Below are positions 1-7,440 of a stretch of DNA of 53,129 nucleotides, in pieces. Numbering within the stretch: the first letter of the stretch is position 1; every line of letters starts with the position of its first letter. The notes under the pieces were generated by a model. It ran no database searches, was not told the DNA's origin, and saw only the letters and a list, made by a program, of their open reading frames with translations. Origin of the DNA: Alkalibacterium indicireducens (GTDB lineage Bacteria > Bacillota > Bacilli > Lactobacillales > Carnobacteriaceae_A); assembly GCF_039522005.1 (NCBI RefSeq), contig NZ_BAAADA010000088.1:1-53129 (forward strand). Direction: 5' to 3'. Position numbers and translations under genes: made by a program.

Positions 1-1
1 C

Positions 2-289
2 CGCAAGTTGAGTAAAGCCATCAGCGAAGTCTCATGGTCAGAGTTCCGGACTATGCTTAAATACAAAGCAGGCTGGTACGGCAAACAAGTTGTCACTGTG
101 GCGAAAAACTTTCCATCCAGCCAATTGTGTTCAAATTGTAGCTACCAAAACAAAGCCGTTAAGAATCTCACTGTCCGTGAATGGGCTTGCCCTGAGTGCA
201 ATAGTCATCACGATAGAGATATTAACGCAAGCATGAATCTTCGCAACGAAGCGTTGCGATTAACCGTAGGGATTACGGGGTTAGCCTGA
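2..289 (+). CDS. tnpB: TnpB (OrfB) of an IS605-family element, C-terminal fragment
   Basis: TnpB is the RNA-guided, RuvC-like nuclease carried by IS200/IS605 elements. Only the last 95 or so residues are in the window; the frame is open to the left edge, so this is a gene cut by the window rather than a short ORF starting at TTG 8. Visible are the FPSSQLCSNC knuckle and the matching CPEC, which form the four-Cys zinc ribbon inserted in RuvC. The HHDRDINASMN segment carrying the last RuvC aspartate follows. The reading frame is intact through TGA at 287-289. Whether the whole gene is functional cannot be seen. Confidence 0.85.
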   Translation, partial: RKLSKAISEVSWSEFRTMLKYKAGWYGKQVVTVAKNFPSSQLCSNCSYQNKAVKNLTVREWACPECNSHHDRDINASMNLRNEALRLTVGITGLA

Positions 290-370
290 TAAAGTAACCG
301 ACCGATAGGTTGGTGTTCTCAGGAATCCCCCACTTCAAGGAGCGTTAGCGAGTAAGTGGGGGTAGTTCAA
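290..370 (+). ncRNA. Putative TnpB omega-RNA scaffold / IS right end
   Basis: In the TnpB family the guide (omega/reRNA) comes from the 3' end of tnpB and the element's right end. Two hairpins are visible: ACCGACC-GATA-GGTTGGT (297-314) and the 9-bp right-end stem 327-335/354-362. A guide derived from this copy would begin near 371 and cover the scrB stop region. The structure is seen; the RNA role is inferred from the family. The hairpin may also serve as scrB's terminator. Confidence 0.5.
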
Positions 371-373
371 TGG

Positions 374-1819
374 TCAGATTTCAAGATCCCATTTCTCAAT
401 CGACAGTTCAGCATCCCCTTCAAAACGGATCGTATCTTTCTCATGTTTCGGATAGACACGAGTTGAAAGGACGTAATCTCCATCATTAAGAAAAATCTCG
501 ATCGAAGAAGTATCAGCAATGACATGGATGCGAGTCAGATCCTCAACTTCGACTGTTCTCTCAGAACGCCCAAAGCCGGAAGGCCCGTGAGCTAAGCTGA
601 AGATCTGTCCGTCATATGAGAGGACCGTATCCTCTTTCATATGGACAGACAGTGATTCGCCAAGTTTCTCTAGAGTCAGAATCAGTTCGAATGTGCGAGG
701 GTTCTGATTTTCCAGTTCATACGATTCAGATACTTTTACTGCTGTCTTAACTTCATTTTTTCTAAGTGATTCGTATTCTTTGAGTGGCCGCTGTTTCAAC
801 TGTCCATTCTCTACAGTGAGTTCCCTGGGCAGAGTCATGGCGTGCTGCCAGCCTCGAGCAACGGTCGGATTACTGTACTCGGGTTTAGTATCTCCTAATC
901 CCATCCATCCCCAGAGAATGCGTCGCCCGGATTCGTCCTCAAATGTCTGAGGGGCATAAAAGTCAAAGCCACGGTCAAGCTCTTTAAACGAACTTTCAGG
1001 TATGAATGTCTCTGAACTCCAGTCGACTGAACCCAGATAGTAACCCGAATTATGCGTGCTTTCGAATTCATGAGCCGTCGCTTTCAGTCCCTGAGGTGAG
1101 AAAATCAGAACGTCTTTATCGTCAGTTTCGAAGAAATCCGGGCATTCCCACATATAGCCCATTTCTTTTTCACCTTCAAGGAATACCCCTGCGTAGTCCC
1201 ACGAATAAAGGTCCGTCGAACGGTAAAGCAGTATTTTCCCTCGATGATTCAAGGCCCGAGAACCAAGTACCATATAGTACTTCCCGTCCTTTTCAAAAAC
1301 TTTCGGGTCACGAATGTGATCCGTAAATCCTTCAGGGTAGTCCTCGTGAGGAATCACAACTTCTTCATGGTCAACAGTAAAGCCGTCTTTACTGACAATA
1401 TGAACGGTATTCTGTTCACGACCGCTGAATGTATGATCGTGGTCTCCCGGATGTTTTACATTGCCGGTATAAAAGAAATGAATCTCATCGTCCTTCACAA
1501 AGGCACTTCCTGAGAAAACTCCATCTTTATTGTAAGACTGATCAGGTGAAAGAAAGAGCTCTTCTTCCTGAAAGTGCACCATGTCCTTAGATGTCTTGTG
1601 TCCCCAGTGTACCAGTCCTCCCTCAGGATTATCCGGTACATACTGGTAATACAAGTGATAAATTCCTTTAAACTGAACAGCCCCATTTGGATCATTCAGC
1701 CATCCCGTTTCCGGCATCTGATGAAAAGACAGACGCCATGGATCATTCGCAATTTTACTCTTAAGTTTTTTTCTTTTTGCTTCAAATGTTTCCCAGTAAG
1801 TTTCATTCAAATTACTCAT
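374..1819 (-). CDS. scrB: Sucrose-6-phosphate hydrolase (GH32)
   Basis: Cytoplasmic beta-fructofuranosidase that splits sucrose-6-phosphate, delivered by the PTS, into glucose-6-phosphate and fructose. GH32 signatures are present in order: WLNDPNG near residues 40-46 with the Asp nucleophile, FSGSA near 103, RDP near 170 (transition-state Asp) and WECPDFF near 226 with the acid/base Glu. A beta-sandwich-like C-terminal third follows. The length of 481 aa is normal. ATG 1819 is preferred over TTG 1822 because GAGGAG lies at a proper distance. It is 12 bp downstream of the EIIBC gene and clearly cotranscribed with it. Its stop lies 3 bp from the end of an IS605 element, so its original terminator may have been displaced. 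Confidence 0.93.
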   Translation of the reverse strand: MSNLNETYWETFEAKRKKLKSKIANDPWRLSFHQMPETGWLNDPNGAVQFKGIYHLYYQYVPDNPEGGLVHWGHKTSKDMVHFQEEELFLSPDQSYNKDGVFSGSAFVKDDEIHFFYTGNVKHPGDHDHTFSGREQNTVHIVSKDGFTVDHEEVVIPHEDYPEGFTDHIRDPKVFEKDGKYYMVLGSRALNHRGKILLYRSTDLYSWDYAGVFLEGEKEMGYMWECPDFFETDDKDVLIFSPQGLKATAHEFESTHNSGYYLGSVDWSSETFIPESSFKELDRGFDFYAPQTFEDESGRRILWGWMGLGDTKPEYSNPTVARGWQHAMTLPRELTVENGQLKQRPLKEYESLRKNEVKTAVKVSESYELENQNPRTFELILTLEKLGESLSVHMKEDTVLSYDGQIFSLAHGPSGFGRSERTVEVEDLTRIHVIADTSSIEIFLNDGDYVLSTRVYPKHEKDTIRFEGDAELSIEKWDLEI

Positions 1820-1831
1820 CAACTTCTCCTC

Positions 1832-3202
1832 TTATTTAAAACTTTCTCTTATCGCACTACCTTGCACTCTAACTAACAGGAAGCCAGCAGTAAATGAAAT
1901 GGCTGTTACGGCTATATACTGAATCATAGCAATCCAGTCTCCAGTGTAAAGGAGGAGTCCTGGAAGAAATGTGATTCCCATACCAGTAGATGTTAGACCT
2001 AATAGGTATGTTACGAAGCCACCTAGTGCACCAGCCGCGATACCTGAGCCAAACACTCTTAGAGATCTCAAGTTCACTCCGAAAAGAAGCGGTTCAGTGA
2101 TACCGAATAGTGTTGGAACAGCTGAACTGATTGCATTTGACCGTTTGACCTTATCTTTAAATAGCAGTGAAGCTCCGATAGCTGCTCCGAACTGGCCAGC
2201 CATACTTACAGTAGTCAGAGTCTGAATGATGTTTTCTCCAGTATTATTCAGAAGACTGATTTCAATTATTCCAATTGAGTGATGCAGTCCTGTGATAACA
2301 ACGAGCTGCTGTAGTCCGCCAAAGATTATATAGCCTATACCTAACGGTGCTTCTATAAGGTACACAATACTATTAATAACTGCAGACTCTGCTACTTGAA
2401 GAATCGGACCTAAGATAAATAGCATAACTGAAAGTGTAATTGTAATAGATAAAAACGGGGTGACGACCAGGTCCATCATTTGAGGAATAAATGTCCTGAA
2501 CCATTTTTCGAGTTTAGAGACCATCCACCCTACTATGATTGCAGGGAAAATTGATCCCTGGTATCCCACTATGTCAAGGCCAAAAATTACTAACGGATCT
2601 GCATTACCTGCTGCTACTGCCCATGCGTTAGGAAGTTGCGGAGCGACCATCATTAATCCTACGACGATACCTAAAATCGGATTTCCACCGAATTTCCTTG
2701 TCGCACTGTACGCTATAAGTACTGGCAGGAATGCGAAGGCTGTATCAGTAAGCATTTCAAATAATGTAAGTGTACTTTCATCCATGTTTAATCCAAGTTC
2801 AAGGAGTAAACCTCTAACTCCCATCAAAAGTCCTGTGGTGACCAGTGCAGGAATCAGCGGTACTAAAATATCTGCTAAAATACGCACGACACGTTGGACT
2901 GGATTAAGATTCTGATAAACGTTATCCTTAAAGTCATCTGACCCGTTGGCACTTCCACCCATGACTTGTTCTAATTCACTATAGACTGAGTTTACTTTCC
3001 CTGTACCGAAGATAAACTGATGTTGTCCAGTGTTGAAAAAATATCCTCTAGATTCAGGAACGTTTTCAGCTTTCTCTTTATCTACTTTCTTATCATCTTT
3101 CAAAATAATTCTCAAGCGTGTCGCACAGTGCTCGTAATTCTGAATATTTTCCTTACCTCCGACTGCTTCGAATAGTTTATTAATTGACTCTTCGTACTTC
3201 AT
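1832..3202 (-). CDS. scrA: PTS sucrose-type EIIBC component
   Basis: Membrane permease that imports and phosphorylates sucrose. An N-terminal EIIB domain (residues 1-90) has the phosphocysteine motif NYEHCATRLR with Cys26. The EIIC domain follows with about ten hydrophobic segments and the loop GITEPLLFGVNLR. It ends at about 456 aa with no EIIA domain, so like Bacillus SacP it must borrow a glucose-type EIIA encoded elsewhere. ATG 3202 has AGGAAGG 7 nt upstream; the longer in-frame start at 3235 has no ribosome-binding site. Sucrose specificity is inferred from the neighbouring scrB; a related disaccharide cannot be excluded. Confidence 0.88.
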   Translation of the reverse strand: MKYEESINKLFEAVGGKENIQNYEHCATRLRIILKDDKKVDKEKAENVPESRGYFFNTGQHQFIFGTGKVNSVYSELEQVMGGSANGSDDFKDNVYQNLNPVQRVVRILADILVPLIPALVTTGLLMGVRGLLLELGLNMDESTLTLFEMLTDTAFAFLPVLIAYSATRKFGGNPILGIVVGLMMVAPQLPNAWAVAAGNADPLVIFGLDIVGYQGSIFPAIIVGWMVSKLEKWFRTFIPQMMDLVVTPFLSITITLSVMLFILGPILQVAESAVINSIVYLIEAPLGIGYIIFGGLQQLVVITGLHHSIGIIEISLLNNTGENIIQTLTTVSMAGQFGAAIGASLLFKDKVKRSNAISSAVPTLFGITEPLLFGVNLRSLRVFGSGIAAGALGGFVTYLLGLTSTGMGITFLPGLLLYTGDWIAMIQYIAVTAISFTAGFLLVRVQGSAIRESFK

Positions 3203-3255
3203 ATGATCCTTCCTTTCCTTTTTAACCGTTTTCATATTAGTCCTGTTCCTTTGTT

Positions 3256-3301
3256 AGAACCGGTTCCTTTAAAGGATAACAGGAACCGGTTCTAATTGCA
3301 A
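3256..3301 (-). promoter_or_regulatory. scrA-scrB promoter with two ScrR-type operators
   Basis: On the minus strand, -35 TTGCAA (3296-3301) and -10 TATCCT (3273-3278) are separated by 17 bp. Two near-identical palindromes with the central CG typical of LacI-family sites lie here: GGAACCGGTTCT (3282-3293) in the spacer and AGAACCGGTTCC (3256-3267) around the start point. The adjacent LacI-type gene is the obvious repressor. Confidence 0.85.
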
Positions 3302-3308
3302 GAGAAAA

Positions 3309-3320
3309 GAAAGCACTTTC
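3309..3320. promoter_or_regulatory. Possible CcpA cre site upstream of the scr promoter
   Basis: GAAAGCACTTTC is a near-palindrome resembling cre elements, centred about 15 bp upstream of the scrA -35 box. It overlaps the last codons of scrR. It fits carbon catabolite control, but the match is short. Confidence 0.3.
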
Positions 3321-4309
3321 TACACTTTCTTAAAAAATGTGGTCGACTGATTGATGACCAGCTCGTTTTTCATTTCACTAACATGAGGAACTTCCTCTTT
3401 ATTTATGAGTTTGACCAGTTTGTCCACCGACTCCAGCCCCATTTCTCTGTACGGATAGCTCACTGTAGTTATCGTCGGTGAAACGTAAGCCGTTGCTTCA
3501 TATCCACCAAAGCCTGATAAGGAAAAGTCTTCTGGAACACTATAACCTAGTTCTTTAGATGCTTTAAGCACAGCTACGGCTATGTTATCCGTCGCACAGA
3601 CAATATAAGTGGCCATAGTCTCAGGGAGAAACTTCAGTGCCTTCTGATATGCAGACGAGCGGGAGAAGTTTGTTTCAATAGTGTCGATGGTTATCCCATG
3701 ACACGCTTTAACGGTGTCAAGGAATCCCTGCTTGCGTTCTACCCCTACTGCCCGGTCTTTTTCCGGCACTCCGACAAAAAGAAAGTAACGATGCCCCAGT
3801 TCCAATGCATACTTCCCAATCTTCTCTCCTGCTTCATAATCCTGATGAATGATGCTGTGTATGTCTTCAGCTCTCTGTCCGATGAATAGAAACGGCGTCT
3901 GAGTCTGTTTTACAGCTTCGATATGTTCAGGTGTCAGTTCACGGGCGAACATGATGATGCCTTCTACTTTCTGTTTTGACAAGGTCTGAATATTTTCGAA
4001 TTCACGCTCGCTGTCCTGATCGGAATTGGTTATGATCAGCTGATAGCCGAGCTGTCTGGAGCACTCATCTATCCCCGACAGGACTTCATTTGTAGATGCG
4101 GAACTAAGTCTCGGAATGATGACACCGATCATATTCGTCTTCTGCGCTTTGAGGCTTCGTGCAAAATTGTTAGGCGTGTATCCAGTTTCTCTGATGATCT
4201 CTTCAATTTTATTTCGTGTTTCCAGACTGACAGATCCGTTATTGAGGTATCGGGAGACTGTGCTTTTTGCTACACCCGCCTTTCTGGCAATATCATTGAT
4301 TGTGACCAT
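3320..4309 (-). CDS. scrR: LacI-family transcriptional regulator (sucrose repressor type)
   Basis: DNA-binding repressor, 329 aa. The N-terminal helix-turn-helix VTINDIARKAGVAKSTVSRYLN (recognition helix around residues 15-25) is followed by a periplasmic-binding-protein-like sensor domain. ATG 4309 is chosen because AAAGGAGGAA lies just upstream; the longer frame from 4354 lacks a site. It lies upstream of scrA on the same strand, and the twin CCGG-type operators at 3256-3293 are probably its targets. Its start overlaps the end of the thioesterase gene by 17 bp, so the two are probably translationally coupled. The ligand is inferred from context. Confidence 0.88.
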   Translation of the reverse strand: MVTINDIARKAGVAKSTVSRYLNNGSVSLETRNKIEEIIRETGYTPNNFARSLKAQKTNMIGVIIPRLSSASTNEVLSGIDECSRQLGYQLIITNSDQDSEREFENIQTLSKQKVEGIIMFARELTPEHIEAVKQTQTPFLFIGQRAEDIHSIIHQDYEAGEKIGKYALELGHRYFLFVGVPEKDRAVGVERKQGFLDTVKACHGITIDTIETNFSRSSAYQKALKFLPETMATYIVCATDNIAVAVLKASKELGYSVPEDFSLSGFGGYEATAYVSPTITTVSYPYREMGLESVDKLVKLINKEEVPHVSEMKNELVINQSTTFFKKV

Positions 4310-5063
4310 TCGTATTCCTCCTTTTTCCATTTTTCCATGTAAATGTAGCAGCACAATGGACTGTGTCTTCTGTCTTTATTATATGATCAGAATAAAGGTT
4401 CTCTTCTTTTCTGATACTGGACTGACTGAAGACGAGCTGATGCTCACTGATTTCCTTATTAAATGTAATTACCCCGCTGGTGATATCATGGTCCAGCAGG
4501 AATGTACTGTCGAGACTGTCTAGTATCCAGTTGATATAATGAGAATTATTGACATGGTTATTTCCATCTATATCAAAGTAGCGTACGGCATACTGCTTTT
4601 CATTATACTCTTTTGAATCGACCTCATCCGGTTTCGTATTTCGTCTGATTCTTTTTGAGTACTCAGCTTTGTATGGGGCAACAATATCTTCAGGTATGCG
4701 CGCCATTTTTCTCTTTTCGCTGTCAAGTAATGCAAAGGTCGTTTCTACTTTAATTAATTCAGTTCTGTTCGAATCTCTTACAATAAACGTTCTATAGGTA
4801 AACAGCTTATTATATTCTGTCGCAAAGGTTTCAATGTAGACTGTCTCATTCAGCCTTGGCATACGGCCGATATCAAAAGCATAGTGCAGAATGATCCAGC
4901 TCAACCCTCTGTCTCTAATGTATGCTTCTCCACGTTTCAGGGAGTCTGACTGCTTTTCAGATACATCCAGCAGAAGATTCACAAGCATAGGTAAAGTGAG
5001 CCGCTGAGTCCGGTCGCACATATAGTAGGCAATGTCTTTCGTTTCTTCATATGATAGGTACAC
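4293..5063 (-). CDS. Acyl-ACP thioesterase (FatA-type double hot-dog)
   Basis: Predicted to release fatty acids from acyl carrier protein. Both hot-dog halves are recognisable: the N-terminal half has DIAYYMCDRTQRLTLPMLVN and GLSWIILHYAFDIGRMP. The C-terminal half has the conserved YFDIDGNNHVNNSHYINW, bearing the Asp/Asn/His active-site region near residues 162-180. The GTG at 5063 is chosen because GAGGAG lies 7 nt upstream, whereas ATG 5087 has no ribosome-binding site; the product is about 256 aa. It is first in the strand order thioesterase-scrR, with a 17-bp overlap. A lipid enzyme leading a sugar repressor is an odd pairing. Confidence 0.85.
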   Translation of the reverse strand: MYLSYEETKDIAYYMCDRTQRLTLPMLVNLLLDVSEKQSDSLKRGEAYIRDRGLSWIILHYAFDIGRMPRLNETVYIETFATEYNKLFTYRTFIVRDSNRTELIKVETTFALLDSEKRKMARIPEDIVAPYKAEYSKRIRRNTKPDEVDSKEYNEKQYAVRYFDIDGNNHVNNSHYINWILDSLDSTFLLDHDITSGVITFNKEISEHQLVFSQSSIRKEENLYSDHIIKTEDTVHCAATFTWKNGKRRNTNGHNQ

Positions 5064-5272
5064 TAGTTTTCTCCTCGTATTCTTCATTCTAATTAAATTA
5101 TAAAAGCAAAAATATAGAATTACAATTCTTATCCCTATTCTCCCCTTCTAATCATCTCCTCATCCCTTTCTCTTGTATAAAACCGTATCCAACCATTGAT
5201 AACTGGCCATATAAAAAAATAACTAGAAAAACCGATATAATTGATTATATTATATTGAAATTAAAATGGTCT

Positions 5273-5301
5273 TTGTATTAAAATAGGATTCATAGTACAA
5301 T
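5273..5301 (+). promoter_or_regulatory. Promoter of the AbgT gene
   Basis: TTGTAT (5273-5278), 17 bp, TACAAT (5296-5301). It predicts a 5' leader of about 100 nt before ATG 5407. The rest of 5064-5272 is AT-rich with no other feature seen. Confidence 0.6.
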
Positions 5302-5320
5302 ATCAAATGGAGCCAAATTT

Positions 5321-5368
5321 TAATCTTACTAATGATTATCTCCAACTTGATGGTCATTAGTAAGATTA
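5321..5368 (+). promoter_or_regulatory. Perfect 15-bp inverted repeat in the AbgT leader
   Basis: TAATCTTACTAATGA (5321-5335) and its exact complement TCATTAGTAAGATTA (5354-5368) flank an 18-nt loop between the predicted start point and the ribosome-binding site. No U-run follows, so it does not look like a terminator. It could be an operator or an RNA element. Confidence 0.6.
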
Positions 5369-5406
5369 GCTTATGCTTCAAAATTACTTTAGGAGGAAAC
5401 AAACTT

Positions 5407-6945
5407 ATGAGTGATTCTGAACAGAACACTAATAAAGGATTTCTGGGCATGATCGAGCGTGTCGGAAATAAACTTCCACACCCAGTTATTATTTTCATTG
5501 CTTTAGCTCTTTTCATCGTCCTGATTTCTGAACTCGTCTTTAGACTTGGCGTTACTGTCGACTATTTCGATGCAAGCGCTGGTGAAGAAGTAACGATCGA
5601 AGCCATTTCATTAATGAATGGAGATGGTATTGCACATATTTTCAATAGTGCAGTAAGTAACTTTACAGGATTCGCGCCTTTAGGTACGGTTCTTGTTGCT
5701 ATGCTAGGGGTAGGAGTTGCTGAGTGGACGGGACTTATTTCTGTCTCGCTGAAAAAACTTTTAAGTAATGTCCCTGCCAACTTACTGACAGCAACGGTTG
5801 TATTTGCAGGTATCATTTCTAATATCGCTTCCGATGCAGGTTATGTAGTGGTTATCCCACTTGGAGCAATTGTCTTTGCTGGAGCAGGCAGACACCCGAT
5901 TGCCGGTCTAGCTGCAGCTTTTGCAGGGGTCTCTGCCGGATTCTCTGCCAACCTGATCTTCGGACCGACCGATGCATTGCTTGTTGGTATCACTAATGAA
6001 GCACTTACTTCTGCTGGTATTGAGTATGAAGTTGCTGTTACAGCAAACTGGTACTTCCTTATCGTCTCTACCTTTTTACTGACAATTGTCGGGGCCTTTG
6101 TTACCAGACGATTTGTCGAGCCACGGCTTGGGGAATACGATGGCGACTACAAGCCAAATGACGAACCAATTACTGACAAAGAAAACAAAGGAATGCGCAA
6201 TGCTCTGATTGCTTTGCTTGTCTTCCTGGGAATTATGGCTTTATTGATGATTCCTGAAAACGCGCCACTTAGAATGCTTGATGAAGCAACTGGCGAAATG
6301 ACACTGAACAACTTCCTTTCTCAAGGACTTCTGTTCATGATCTTCCTGCTCTTTGCCATCCCTGGATATGTGTATGGTAAAACAACGGGTAAAATCCAGA
6401 CTTCTCATGACTTCGTCAAAGGGATGTCAGAATCAATGAGCTCAATGGGGGGATACTTAGTACTGGCCTTCTTCGCAGCCCAGTTCATCAACTATTTCTC
6501 GTATACTAACCTAGGATTCATCCTGGCTGCAAGCGGTGCTGAATTCCTTGAAGCTATCGGATTTGTCGGACTTCCATTGATTTTAGCATTTATCCTACTC
6601 ACTGCTTTTATCAACTTATTCATGGGTTCTGCCTCTGCAAAATGGGCAATCATGGGACCTGTATTTGTTCCTATGTTATTTGAAGTGAATATTGCACCTG
6701 AAATGACCTTGATGGCTTACCGTATCGCCGACTCTTCATCAAACGTTATTTCACCACTAATGAGTTACTTTCCAATGATTCTTGTCTTCGCTCAACGTTA
6801 CGACAAGAAGAGTGGATTGGGTACCATCATTTCAACGATGCTGTCCTACACCATTGCGTTCTTAATCTCTTGGTCACTTCTACTGGTTGTCTGGTATGTT
6901 CTTGGACTGCCACTTGGCCCTGGCGCACCTTCTATATTACAGTAA
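5407..6945 (+). CDS. abgT: AbgT-family transporter
   Basis: Integral membrane protein of 512 aa with more than ten hydrophobic segments. It matches the AbgT (p-aminobenzoyl-glutamate transporter) family: the N-terminal GFLGMIERVGNKLPHPVIIF, the conserved SNIASDAGYVVVIPLGA and the C-terminal MGSASAKWAIMGPVFVPM are visible. Family members import p-aminobenzoyl-glutamate, and some export sulfonamides; the substrate here is unknown. ATG 5407 has AGGAGG at 5391-5396; an upstream in-frame start at 5332 lies within the leader hairpin and is rejected. It is monocistronic, with its own promoter and terminator. Confidence 0.88.
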   Translation: MSDSEQNTNKGFLGMIERVGNKLPHPVIIFIALALFIVLISELVFRLGVTVDYFDASAGEEVTIEAISLMNGDGIAHIFNSAVSNFTGFAPLGTVLVAMLGVGVAEWTGLISVSLKKLLSNVPANLLTATVVFAGIISNIASDAGYVVVIPLGAIVFAGAGRHPIAGLAAAFAGVSAGFSANLIFGPTDALLVGITNEALTSAGIEYEVAVTANWYFLIVSTFLLTIVGAFVTRRFVEPRLGEYDGDYKPNDEPITDKENKGMRNALIALLVFLGIMALLMIPENAPLRMLDEATGEMTLNNFLSQGLLFMIFLLFAIPGYVYGKTTGKIQTSHDFVKGMSESMSSMGGYLVLAFFAAQFINYFSYTNLGFILAASGAEFLEAIGFVGLPLILAFILLTAFINLFMGSASAKWAIMGPVFVPMLFEVNIAPEMTLMAYRIADSSSNVISPLMSYFPMILVFAQRYDKKSGLGTIISTMLSYTIAFLISWSLLLVVWYVLGLPLGPGAPSILQ

Positions 6946-6956
6946 TCATAATTAAA

Positions 6957-6993
6957 GGCATGTCTTCCAAGTTCTGGAAGCATGTCTTTTTTC
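6957..6993 (+). terminator. Terminator of the AbgT gene
   Basis: Arms around GCATGTCTTCCA and TGGAAGCATGTC with one bulged base, followed by a T6 run, directly after the stop. Confidence 0.7.
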
Positions 6994-7072
6994 AATACTC
7001 TTCAACTCTGACATGTTATAGTTAGGATAACCACTGATTAACTCTAAACATATAATACAAGGAGGGATCATC

Positions 7073-7348
7073 GTGTCAAAGAAAACTAAAAGATGGTGGC
7101 TCCAGCTTTTCGGATTTCTAATTGGTCTGCTGTTTGGCCTGCTGCGTCCGGATCAGATTCAACAGCTGTTTCCCATTTTTGGGATAGGTGTAGGGATTGG
7201 ATACTTCATCACCTTCAGGGTCACCTCGGAAGAAGAGAAACACTTAGATGATCTTTCATGGTTCATTCCTCTACAAATGATTATGTACTTTATCATAGGC
7301 GGAGCTATCAGCTCTTCCATAGTTCTGGCTATCGAGCTCTTTTCATAA
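7073..7348 (+). CDS. Small membrane protein, unknown function
   Basis: A 91-residue protein starting at GTG 7073 with a good GGAGGG site at 7061-7066 and a TATAAT box at 7051-7056. The N-terminus is basic (MSKKTKR). Two or three hydrophobic segments are predicted, around residues 10-24, 34-48 and 64-88, with a short charged loop EEEKHLDDLS between them. I do not recognise a family. It has its own promoter and shares a bidirectional terminator with pepC, so it is a stand-alone gene. A real gene is supported by the ribosome-binding site and the bracketing signals. Confidence 0.7.
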   Translation: MSKKTKRWWLQLFGFLIGLLFGLLRPDQIQQLFPIFGIGVGIGYFITFRVTSEEEKHLDDLSWFIPLQMIMYFIIGGAISSSIVLAIELFS

Positions 7349-7386
7349 AACTGGAGTGATTAGGCAGATACCGTTTCCTGAACATG

Positions 7387-7431
7387 AAAAATACGTATAC
7401 GCGCAGAGCAATTTGCGTGTATACGTATTTT
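7387..7431. terminator. Bidirectional terminator between the small membrane protein and pepC
   Basis: An 18-bp stem with a single G-T pair (7387-7404 with 7414-7431) has an A4 run on one side and a T4 run on the other. It serves both convergent genes. Confidence 0.85.
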
Positions 7432-7440
7432 AATTTTCGA

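Larger units (their letters stand above)
1..370 (+). mobile_element. IS200/IS605-family element, right part only (cut by window edge)
   Basis: The window opens inside an IS605-type element: the 3' end of tnpB is followed by the right-end hairpin. The hairpin has arms CCCCCACTT (327-335) and AAGTGGGGG (354-362), then TAGTTCAA at the tip. The ORF-less element at 23.4-23.7 kb has the same layout, which supports the right-end assignment. The tip lies 3 bp from the stop codon of scrB, so the element sits directly against that gene. The left end and any tnpA are outside the window. Confidence 0.8.
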
